Shown: positions 8,011 to 16,100 of the stretch, piece by piece
How the letters are laid out: every line of letters begins with the position of its first letter
Numbering within the stretch: the first letter of the stretch is position 1
IMG/VR virus record: IMGVR_UViG_3300029267_001908
Location: 1 to 50,640 of that record
Length of the DNA: 50,640 nt
Source: a virus
Reading direction: 5' to 3' (one strand)
Notes under the pieces: generated by a model
The model's database searches: none
The model's input: only the letters and a program-made list of their open reading frames with translations
What the model was told of the DNA's origin: nothing
Program-made: the position numbers and the translations under genes

Positions 8011-9225
8011 ATGTCAGAATCTTGGATGAGTAGCGATAGTTCAAACACTCCTGATGATCGATTCGGCGGTTTCGGTGTCGTCAAAACCAAAGAAGTCGTG
8101 ATCCTATCAGGCGAAGGTGAGCTTGACGCTTTAACACTTCTCGGAAAGGTGGGAAGTTCAACGCCGACTACCGGAACGGCTGACGGCGGCAACACTGGCA
8201 ACGGAACGATGACCGGCGTTGCCGGTGATAGCAAGACGGAGTCGGGCGACGTGTACACGGTTATGTGTACCAAAAAGCAAGCGGTCGGAACGGCCAAAAT
8301 TTTCGATCCGAACAAAAACATGATCGACAACGCCGAAGTGGGAACCGGTTTTACATCTGAGTACATCAATCTGACTCTCAACGATGGTTCAATCGACTTC
8401 GCAAAGGGCGATAAATTCACCTGTGTCGCTACCGGGGCGACTCCGACCACGGGTACCGCAGGCGATGACAACACCGGAAACGGAACGTGTGCCAGTGTTA
8501 CGGCAGGTACAAACTGCATAAACGGAACGTACGTTGCAGAATGTATCGATGCCGAAACAAACGGCGGTATTTTCGAGCTGATTAATCCGCTAGGTGAAAA
8601 GCTGGCAAACATCACGGTTGGTACTCCTTACACCGGCGAAGTAAACGCCACAATTTCCGATGGCGCAACCGATTTCGTTGTTGGCGATTTTTTCACGATT
8701 GCTTGCACCGTCACGACTGCCGCAACTGGAACAGCTGACGGCGGAAATGTTGGCAATGGAACGATGACCGGAGCAACCGCAGGTGATAAGTGCATGGCAG
8801 GCACCTACACGATTGAAATCATCGAGGAAACCGTTACATATGAAACCTTCAAGGTCGCGGATCAAGACGGCAATCAGCTTGAAGACGCTGTTGCAGCAAC
8901 CGCTTATACAAGCGAATTTCTTAACTTCTTGATCAACCAAGGCGTAACCGATTACGTTGTTGGTGACCTGTTCACCGTTACGATTGCCGCTGGTAGCGGT
9001 AAATACATACAGTCGCTTGCTGCCGCTGTGGATGGATCGGAAGATCCGGATTGCATCCTCGGTGAAGATGTTGACGCCACATCGGCAGACGTGACCACGT
9101 GGGCATACGAACGAGGCGTTTTCAATGATGATGACATCACGTTTGGCACCGGTCACACCGCAACTAATACGCGCGAAGAGTTGCGAGGCAAGGGAATTTA
9201 TCTTGAAACTAACGCCGTAAGCTAA
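8011..9225 (+). CDS. head decoration protein (gpD-like) with three inserted repeats
   Basis: The N-terminal segment (about 25-48, VVILSGEGELDALTLLGKV) and C-terminal segment (about 340-384, ILGEDVDATSADVTTWAYERG) belong to the lambda gpD family, which trims and stabilises the expanded capsid. Between them lie three tandem repeats of about 92 residues (54-147, 147-239, 239-329). Each repeat begins TGTA..N.GNGT and ends with a VGD-F-T strand. Lambda gpD is 110 residues; this is 404. The repeats probably project from the capsid surface. The start ATG has AAAGGAG eight bases upstream. Confidence 0.85.
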   Translation: MSESWMSSDSSNTPDDRFGGFGVVKTKEVVILSGEGELDALTLLGKVGSSTPTTGTADGGNTGNGTMTGVAGDSKTESGDVYTVMCTKKQAVGTAKIFDPNKNMIDNAEVGTGFTSEYINLTLNDGSIDFAKGDKFTCVATGATPTTGTAGDDNTGNGTCASVTAGTNCINGTYVAECIDAETNGGIFELINPLGEKLANITVGTPYTGEVNATISDGATDFVVGDFFTIACTVTTAATGTADGGNVGNGTMTGATAGDKCMAGTYTIEIIEETVTYETFKVADQDGNQLEDAVAATAYTSEFLNFLINQGVTDYVVGDLFTVTIAAGSGKYIQSLAAAVDGSEDPDCILGEDVDATSADVTTWAYERGVFNDDDITFGTGHTATNTREELRGKGIYLETNAVS

Positions 9226-9235
9226 GGAGACGCAC

Positions 9236-10258
9236 ATGGCTATCACTTATAATCCTTATGCCGTGCGCGACTTGATGGTGTTAGTTGAAGAACTCAAGTC
9301 TCCGCACAACTTTCTTTCCGATACGTTTTTTCCTGGCAAAAGAACGTCTGCTTCGATCTATCTTGACCTGGATTTAGTCACCGGCAGTAACGAGATTGCA
9401 ACATACGTTGGAAGCGGTGTAGAACCTCGTATTGTTGACAAGCGTGGCTATACGATGAAGTCAACCGAGTTGCCGCAAACGGCAGAAATCATCAAGATTA
9501 CATCAAAAGACCTTCAAAAACGTGCACCGGGTAAAACCATATATGACGGTGGCCGTACACTCGACGAAATGGTCGGCGAAGCGTTCACACAGCTTTATCA
9601 ACGCATTGCAAACCTGAGAGAGTATCAAGCATCCGAATCGCTTCGAACCGGACAAACAACGATTGACGGCAAAGGCGTGAATGCTGTTGTCGAATGGGGG
9701 TATGAAACCGGCGCAGGAAAACACATCGAAGTTTTGGCCGGCGACGATCTGTGGAGTTCTGCCAATTCTGACCCGTGCGCTCAATTTCGTGAATGGCGTT
9801 CTGAAATTGTCAACAGATCCGGGCTTGCTCCGCGTATCGCGGTTATGAGGTACAGCACTTTCAATTATCTGATTGATCATGCAACCGTTCAAACGATGCT
9901 TGACAACCGACGTTTTGAAATCGGTCGCCTCAAATATGAAGAGAAGTACGAAGGGCTTGTCTACTACGGAAACGTGGAAGGCATTGATATCTATGTCTAT
10001 GATTTGCAGTACAAAATTGATGACACCGCAACTGATATTATGCCTGACAAATACGTGCTTTTCGGGTCGACCGCCGCCAAAAATCACATCCATCACGGCG
10101 GTATTGATCATGTTGAGTGTGCAGGTAAAGCCATGGATTACTTTCCGGATACATGGATCGAAAAGGTTCCTTCTTGTATGAATGTGGGCCTGTACACCTC
10201 GCAAATCGCGGCATTGTGTCAACCGAACGCTTTTAAATGCGTTCAGGTGTTAGCGTAA
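9236..10258 (+). CDS. major capsid protein, lambda gpE family
   Basis: A 340-residue HK97-fold capsid protein, identical in length class to lambda gpE (341). Recognisable features include TFFPGKRTSASIYLDLDLV near residue 30, GYTMKSTELPQTAEIIKITSKDL around 77, and a C-terminal AGKAMDYFPDTWIEKVP. It follows the decoration protein with a GGAGACGC site before the ATG. It should be the most abundant virion protein. Confidence 0.95.
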   Translation: MAITYNPYAVRDLMVLVEELKSPHNFLSDTFFPGKRTSASIYLDLDLVTGSNEIATYVGSGVEPRIVDKRGYTMKSTELPQTAEIIKITSKDLQKRAPGKTIYDGGRTLDEMVGEAFTQLYQRIANLREYQASESLRTGQTTIDGKGVNAVVEWGYETGAGKHIEVLAGDDLWSSANSDPCAQFREWRSEIVNRSGLAPRIAVMRYSTFNYLIDHATVQTMLDNRRFEIGRLKYEEKYEGLVYYGNVEGIDIYVYDLQYKIDDTATDIMPDKYVLFGSTAAKNHIHHGGIDHVECAGKAMDYFPDTWIEKVPSCMNVGLYTSQIAALCQPNAFKCVQVLA

Positions 10259-10572
10259 TGAGTTTTGCCGATCAGCTTTCTAGCGACATGTCCGTTTTTT
10301 TTAATATGGAAGACTTTGCCGGCTTGAACACCATCGTTTACGCTGGTGTGCCTATAACGGCGGTGTTTGATCCCGGCGAAGAACTCAAAGACGGCAAACG
10401 AGCATTGCATGATGATGCAATTTTATGGGTGCAAATCTCCGAAGTTGCTTCACCTGCTTACCGTGATTCCGTCACGATTAACGGAGACACCTGGAGAGTT
10501 GATAAGGTGCTATATAAAAATAAACAATGGGCAAAACTTACTGTCAAGAAAAACGTTCGAGGTAAATATTAA
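10258..10572 (+). CDS. head-tail joining protein, gpFII-like
   Basis: A 104-residue beta-rich protein right after the capsid gene, sharing one base with its stop (TAATG overlap). Size and position match lambda gpFII, which completes the neck before the tail attaches. FADQLSSDMSVFF at the N-terminus and DTWRVDKVL near the end fit that family's pattern of an N-terminal helix followed by strands. The assignment is mainly positional. Confidence 0.65.
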   Translation: MSFADQLSSDMSVFFNMEDFAGLNTIVYAGVPITAVFDPGEELKDGKRALHDDAILWVQISEVASPAYRDSVTINGDTWRVDKVLYKNKQWAKLTVKKNVRGKY

Positions 10573-11319
10573 ATGGCTTATACATACACAAATCACCCGA
10601 CTTTGGGCAGGGGACGCTTATATTTTGCGTCCACCGCCGATCAATACGTTGATTTGGGAAACGCTTCGGAGTTCAATTTAAACATTGAGCTTGAAAAAAA
10701 GGAGCATTTTTCCAGCCGCGCAGGGTTGAAAGTGCGCGACAAAAATGTCGTGGTGCAGCTTACTGCAAAAGGTAAGTTTGTGCTCGACGATGCGATGAAA
10801 GAAAACGTTCAGTTGTTTTTCATGGCGAATGCGCCGACCGATGTAACGCAATCGCAAACAACCGTGACCGATCAGGCGTTAACTGCCAAGCTTTCTAAGT
10901 GGCAACCGCTGGGCTATTGGAGCGTTTCAGGCGTTGTCGTGCAGGATGTCACCGACACCACCACGTACACAGAGGACACGGATTATTACCTGCAACTCGA
11001 TGCCGGTCTGATCTATCCGATAGATGGTGGTAGCATCTCAGCCGACGACGTGTTGCACATAGATTATGTCGCGGCAACTATCACCATGTATCGTGTGGAC
11101 GCTGGAGAAGATAGCAGTATCGGTGGTCATTTCTGGTTCGTCTCCGATGCTTCGGAAGGCTACGATATCGATGCAAAAGGTTATGCAACACTAACGCCTG
11201 AAGGCGATTTTGCAATGATTACCGACGATTGGCGACAAATGTCTTTTGCGGTCGAATTTGAGACAAACGCCAGTTACAACGGCCTGATCGATCTTTATCA
11301 CAGAGGCGAAGCCGCATAA
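10573..11319 (+). CDS. major tail tube protein
   Basis: A 248-residue protein starting immediately after the preceding stop. The beta-rich N-terminus (GRGRLYFASTADQYVDLGNA, then LELEKKEHFSSRAGLKVRD-type residues 40-60) and the closing FAVEFETNASYNGLIDLYH strand are typical of siphovirus tail tube proteins, whose hexameric rings stack to form the tail. Length and position before the tail terminator fit. It should be an abundant virion protein. Confidence 0.8.
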   Translation: MAYTYTNHPTLGRGRLYFASTADQYVDLGNASEFNLNIELEKKEHFSSRAGLKVRDKNVVVQLTAKGKFVLDDAMKENVQLFFMANAPTDVTQSQTTVTDQALTAKLSKWQPLGYWSVSGVVVQDVTDTTTYTEDTDYYLQLDAGLIYPIDGGSISADDVLHIDYVAATITMYRVDAGEDSSIGGHFWFVSDASEGYDIDAKGYATLTPEGDFAMITDDWRQMSFAVEFETNASYNGLIDLYHRGEAA

Positions 11320-11801
11320 TGGCGTATACCGCGCAATACTTTTCAGGTTCGCTATCAGAGCAAATCCGGGATGCAATAGCCAGCGACACAGACGTTGCAT
11401 CCTGGGTTACTGCTCAAGGCTTTACTCAGCTTAAAGTGTTCCTTGCCGTTGATGAGGCGAATCCGCCGGGTGAGGAGAATTGCCCATACGTTGCTATTTA
11501 TAGCGTCTCAAAAGTAGAACGTGGCAACAAGGGACCATACAAGCTTTATTCATGTGATCTATCCGTGTGTGTTGCCAACGAAACGCAGACCGTTATTGAC
11601 AACAAGACGACTTATGATGGCATGTTGCAATCTTCTGATTTATGCCATCTGGCAGAGAACGCTTTGTATAAACTTCGCGGTGTAGGGAAGATTTACAGCG
11701 CTGGCGACACATTGCAAGACACAGATTTTCCGATGTTTTGGACAGATACAGAAGTGTTTGTCGAAGTGCCTAAAAACTTTAGAGGACCTATTGCAAGATG
11801 A
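11319..11801 (+). CDS. tail terminator/completion protein candidate
   Basis: A 160-residue protein whose start overlaps the tube stop by one base. It has an N-terminal helical segment (SLSEQIRDAIASDTDVASW) followed by strands around YVAIYSVSKVERG. Siphoviruses usually carry a tail terminator of this size (lambda gpU, 131 residues) beside the tube gene. I do not recognise a specific family, so the role is inferred from position and size. Confidence 0.5.
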   Translation: MAYTAQYFSGSLSEQIRDAIASDTDVASWVTAQGFTQLKVFLAVDEANPPGEENCPYVAIYSVSKVERGNKGPYKLYSCDLSVCVANETQTVIDNKTTYDGMLQSSDLCHLAENALYKLRGVGKIYSAGDTLQDTDFPMFWTDTEVFVEVPKNFRGPIAR

Positions 11802-12457
11802 CAATGGAGTTTTCATATAATGTAGAATTTCCGCATTTTGAGAAACAAGCAAAAGCTATCATGCTTGCCGCTACAATTATTCGTTCAGCGAAGCATAGCG
11901 CAACAGGCAGTGTTGGCTTTCTTCTCATGGGCGAAATCCGCAATTTTATGGAAAGTGAAGGCGATGGAACGTGGCCAAAAACGCATCCATTGACGCGTTT
12001 CTACAAGAACAAATACGAAGTGAACGGCAAGTGGCGTAGACGTCGCTTGCTTAAGCATAAAGGTGCCTACAATTGGCTTGCTAAATTTGCGCGTTATGTG
12101 GTGTTTGGCAAGCCTGATAATGAAAAGCTCATGATGGGCTTTGGCAAGTTTTCAGCACGCGACATGAAGAAAGGTCGCAGTGCAAGACTTGATCGCAAGT
12201 TGCAACGCATAGCCAAGCGTGTACAACTTGGCAATCGTATCCGAATAACGCCGCGTATGCGTCGCAAGCTTGGCATTGCATGGCGAGAGATGAGCAAGCG
12301 TGGGCATGTTAGCAAGCGTGACACGCACGCCAATAGCTTGCATGTGCCGAAGCGGCCGGTAATGTCGCCGGTGTTTGCAAGGAATCGAAGCAAGATTTTT
12401 CCTTTGCTTCAAGAGAAATTTTGGGATTCAGTTAAAAGAAAATGGGGTGGAAAATGA
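11798..12457 (+). CDS. tail completion/neck protein candidate, very basic
   Basis: A 219-residue, strongly basic protein (Arg/Lys-rich around residues 75-85 and 120-175). Phage tail completion proteins (HK97 gp10, P2 gpS and lambda gpZ groups) sit in this place and are basic. It overlaps the previous gene by four bases and the chaperone gene by four bases. Starts at 11798 or 11804 (MEFSYN) are both possible. The function is inferred. Confidence 0.5.
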   Translation: MTMEFSYNVEFPHFEKQAKAIMLAATIIRSAKHSATGSVGFLLMGEIRNFMESEGDGTWPKTHPLTRFYKNKYEVNGKWRRRRLLKHKGAYNWLAKFARYVVFGKPDNEKLMMGFGKFSARDMKKGRSARLDRKLQRIAKRVQLGNRIRITPRMRRKLGIAWREMSKRGHVSKRDTHANSLHVPKRPVMSPVFARNRSKIFPLLQEKFWDSVKRKWGGK

Positions 12458-12963
12458 GAAAGATACGAAAGGTAAAGCTTTCCGACAAGGAAGTAACTGT
12501 CGGCGAAGTGAGAATCAAGGTCATCAACGAGATGATACAGAACGTTAGGAATGCTTTTTCAGCCGGTGCAGATTTGTCATGGTCGAACATGCTTCAAATC
12601 GGTCAAGAGGTGTTCGCAAAGAGCGTCTCAGGCATCACGCTTGATGAATTGATGGATTTATACCCGTCGGAAGCAAAAGTGCTATATGATGCGTTTTTGG
12701 AGGTCAATGCCGATTTTTTGGGGATATTGGATGGCGCAGGAGTGATGGACTTGTTGAAAGAGTTCAAACAGCATATCAGGGAAAACGTGTCATCTCTAAC
12801 AAAGAACTTGCCGAGCGAAAACCAGGAAGTAGAAAAGCCGGTGGACTCCGTAAAGCCACGCACGGAGATGACAGCGGAAGAAATCGCCCGCCACAAAGAG
12901 GAAGCAATGAAGAAGGTATCGCCGAATTTGAAAAAGCCTTCTTGCGTCAAGTTGCCTGCCTAA
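12454..12963 (+). CDS. tail assembly chaperone, gpG-like
   Basis: A helical 169-residue protein between the tail tube region and the tape measure gene, the universal place of the G/GT tail assembly chaperones that coat the tape measure during assembly. The chosen ATG overlaps the upstream stop (ATGA) and follows GGGGTGG; an in-frame ATG 12 bases earlier is less well placed. Near its end the frame runs through AAA AAG (12931-12936), where a -1 slip would continue into a downstream open frame. Confidence 0.7.
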   Translation: MRKIRKVKLSDKEVTVGEVRIKVINEMIQNVRNAFSAGADLSWSNMLQIGQEVFAKSVSGITLDELMDLYPSEAKVLYDAFLEVNADFLGILDGAGVMDLLKEFKQHIRENVSSLTKNLPSENQEVEKPVDSVKPRTEMTAEEIARHKEEAMKKVSPNLKKPSCVKLPA

Positions 12964-13133
12964 TAACGGCAGGTCACAAAGACGTGTGGGAATACGGCTA
13001 CAGTTTTTTTAAGACTTCGTGCGAAGCTGCAAACCAAATCAGACGCTTTATCTCCCAAGACCTTGCGGTTGCTATCCGTGTAGCCATCGGCGCCGATGAG
13101 CAAACATGGAAACAATTTATGAAAACCGAATAG
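12931..13133 (+). CDS. T-domain of frameshifted tail chaperone (gpGT-like)
   Basis: The -1 frame relative to the G-like gene is open and codes for a helical domain: KAFLRQVACLITAGHKDVWE then YGYSFFKTSCEAANQIRRFI, ending ADEQTWKQFMKTE. In lambda the analogous gpGT is made by a -1 slip near the end of G, and its T part recruits the tail tube protein. The slip site is inferred: GAAAAAG at 12930-12936 permits tRNA-Lys re-pairing in the A site but is not the classical lambda heptamer. A separate start at 12942 (ATG-less, TTG) is less likely. Confidence 0.6.
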
Positions 13134-13153
13134 TGTTCGAACGTTCGAACACT
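13132..13153. repeat. palindrome GTTCGAACGTTCGAAC, copy 2 (longest)
   Basis: The 16-bp core at 13135-13150 is extended to a perfect 22-bp palindrome by AGT on the left and ACT on the right. It overlaps the chaperone stop codon and ends a few bases before the tape measure ribosome site (TTGGAGTG). In RNA it would fold as a 9-bp hairpin immediately before that site, so a role in translation control is possible as well as protein binding. Confidence 0.85.
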
Positions 13154-13164
13154 TGGAGTGATAA

Positions 13165-16100
13165 ATGGCCAATACGCTAGATATCCTTATCCGCATTAAA
13201 GAAGTAGGCTTTAAGCTTCTTGATGATCTAAACAAGAAGCTTAAAGAGTTGCAAAATATCGGTGGCACCGTAAAGTTCGATGCTATAGAGCAAGTTGGCG
13301 AAAAGATTAATGAGATCAGCAAGAACATTGAAAGAGTAGCCCAAAGTACATCTAAAGTTATTGATAGCGTTGCAAGCCAAGCGCAAGACGTCGCCGCTAC
13401 AACTGCCGGGCGTATCGGTAAAGCTGGTCGATCTGCGCAAGAAACCTTTTTAGCTAGGCTGTCTGTTATTGGCGTTATTGTCACTGCTATGGCTGGTACA
13501 GTGTTGGCAACGATAGCACAGAGGATGTATTCTATTAATACGGTTTTTGATTTGATTAATAGGAGGTTATCCAGCTTTGGCAGCTTGTCTAAATACATAA
13601 ACCAAAATTTGATTTCTGCTGATTTAATAATGGGTGCGGCGCATGACAAAATTAAACATTTAAAGTTGCCGATAGAGCTAATAAATCATCAAGCTGCATT
13701 GCTTGCACGCAACTTTAACGTTTTGCTTTCCGTTTTTAGAACTCTGATCGCTTCCAGTTTTGATTTTTTTGTCTTGAAGTTTGCCTTTCAAGAGATATCT
13801 GTCTTGATTAGGCGGATAATCGGCAAAGGCGAAGCCTCATTGACGCCGTTGCAGCGCGCATCAAGACTGGTTAGTACGTTAGATATCGGTTTGCATCAAG
13901 CAGAATTGACCATGGGCAGAATGTTTAAAACAGCAATGTTTGGCATATTAACATTCGTTGGGCCGTTTAATGGTATTTTGATGGCACTCCCCTTTCTCAA
14001 TTCGATGATAACGTCTGTTTTAAACGTTTTTACTGTGCCAAGCTTGAAGATAAAATCATTTTTTGGTGACGTACGGTCGTCTCTAGTGCTTATATTTCTT
14101 CATCTTAGAAAGCTGGGTAAAGCTGGATTGCCCGCGATGTTAGGCGTTGCCAAGGGTTTCACTAAGATGCGGAAGGAGGCGGATAAATCAGAAAACGTCT
14201 TGCGGAAGATGGGCAGCGGTGAGCAACTGAGGCCGTTGCAAGCGCTTTCTAAAATGAAGTTTCCGATGGCGAAACAATTCCAATCCGCTCTTGTAGAATT
14301 CCGCATGTTTGCGCAAGAGATGATTAAAAAACTTGCTGTCATTGCGGCAACACTACAGTTAACGCTTGGCGCATCGACAGCAGACATCGAGAACATCGAA
14401 CAGAAGGCAAACAAGGCGTTAAGCTCTGTAAAGTATAAGATTGACACTACCGTCAAGGCGTTTGAAAACGGTCCTAATGCCGCTAAGAGATTTGCAACAC
14501 AAACAGCTCAAGCGCTTCAAAATGTTTCCTCTAAAAAACTACAAGTTAAAAGCGACATCCCACGACAAGAAAAGTTAAAAAACGCAATAAAAGAGATTGA
14601 GAATCGAGTCAAGATATCGCAAGAAAAAGCAAGAGAAGCATTAGGCAAAACAGAACAAAAGTTTAAAGATCAAGCACAAGCTGTGCGCTTGGTTAGCAAT
14701 GGATTTCAAGGATTAAGACAAACCGTAAAAGGCGTTTCTTTACCATCAAACTTTGTTGTCAAGTTTGATGTCGCGTTGAAGTCACTATCAAAAGAGTTTC
14801 ATTGGGTGGCAAAGCTTGCTAGTGAGGCAATGCTTGCCGTTTTTGACTTTAACAAAAATGCATCATCCGGTTTAAAGATAAAGACATCCTCTGATTATAA
14901 AAAATTAGCCGGTTTTTTTGCTTCGCTGGACATGTATTTAAAGGGTGCGTCTAAATTAGAATCATTCAAAAAGCGCCTAAATGGATTAACCGAAAGCCTT
15001 AGAAAGTTTGCCCTTGTTACAAAAGACAAAACCTTTGCCGATAGGATACCGGAAGCAATACATAAGGGTATAACTCTTGATAAAACAAAACTTGCAACGG
15101 CGTTACTGCCACTTAAAAAAGCTCTTAGCAGTTTAGGCAATGAAGGAAAGATTGCAGGCAAGCATTTAAATGAACAACTGACATCATATTTTGCTAAATC
15201 AGTAAAGGGGTTGCTTTCGTCGCAAGACGTATCTAGGGTTAGAGATGCCTTGTCAAACTTTATGCTGAACGCCGTCGATCCCAAAAAGGTTGACGCCGTT
15301 AAAGATGCCATTATGCAGCGCGCTGTACAAGGGCTTGAAAATTCAGGTTCTAAGTTAAAAGCGTCCGGCGAAAAGATAACGAAACAGTTAAGCAACGGTA
15401 TAAAAGAAGGCGGCAAACATGTAAGAAAAGCGGGGCGTTTAACAGCACAAGATTTTATGGATTATGCACCCCAATCTCCAGCTAAAGTTGGACCACTTCG
15501 TAAGCTCGTAAAATCTGGCTCGCTCATTCCTTATTATTTGTCTCAAGGGATAAAGAACGGCAAGAAACATGTTAAAACAGCTTCCAAATCTGTTGCTGAA
15601 AATATAGCAAACTTTTTTCCTCGCTCTCTTCCGGTTGTCGGGCCTCTCGTAAAGCTTGTCAAGATGGGGCTTTTAATACCTTATTATCTCGGCATTGGCA
15701 TCAAGAAAGGCATCTCAGGCGTTATAAGTATTGTTGATGGTCTTGCCAACAAGATAAGGGAGGTTGTTGACAAAGCGGCGTTGTCTCTTCGTCTCTCCTT
15801 TCGCGCTGGTGTAGATGTCGAAAAAATAAAAGCTCTTGACAATGCGCTTCTTGAAGCAGGAGCAAAAGCGCAAGATTTGCAATATGCTTTTGTTGGTATT
15901 CGCAAGTCGTTAAATACCGCGTTTGATGCAAAAAAGATGGGGCGTTTAAGCCAAATTGGTATTGATATGGATTCGATACGCCGCAGTACCGATCCCGTTC
16001 TTGCTCTATTTTTTGCGGTATCGGATGCCTTGAAACGTCTCCCCTTGGATTCCAAAGCGGCAAGAGAAGCATTAGACCTTGTAGGTGTTACCGCTCAATC

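Noticed and set aside
8590-9246. - strand open frame in the decoration protein gene
   Set aside because: The frame follows from the repeat composition of the + strand gene; no gene features.
9503-10222. 239-codon - strand open frame opposite the major capsid gene
   Set aside because: It is antisense to a recognisable capsid protein and lacks any supporting signal.
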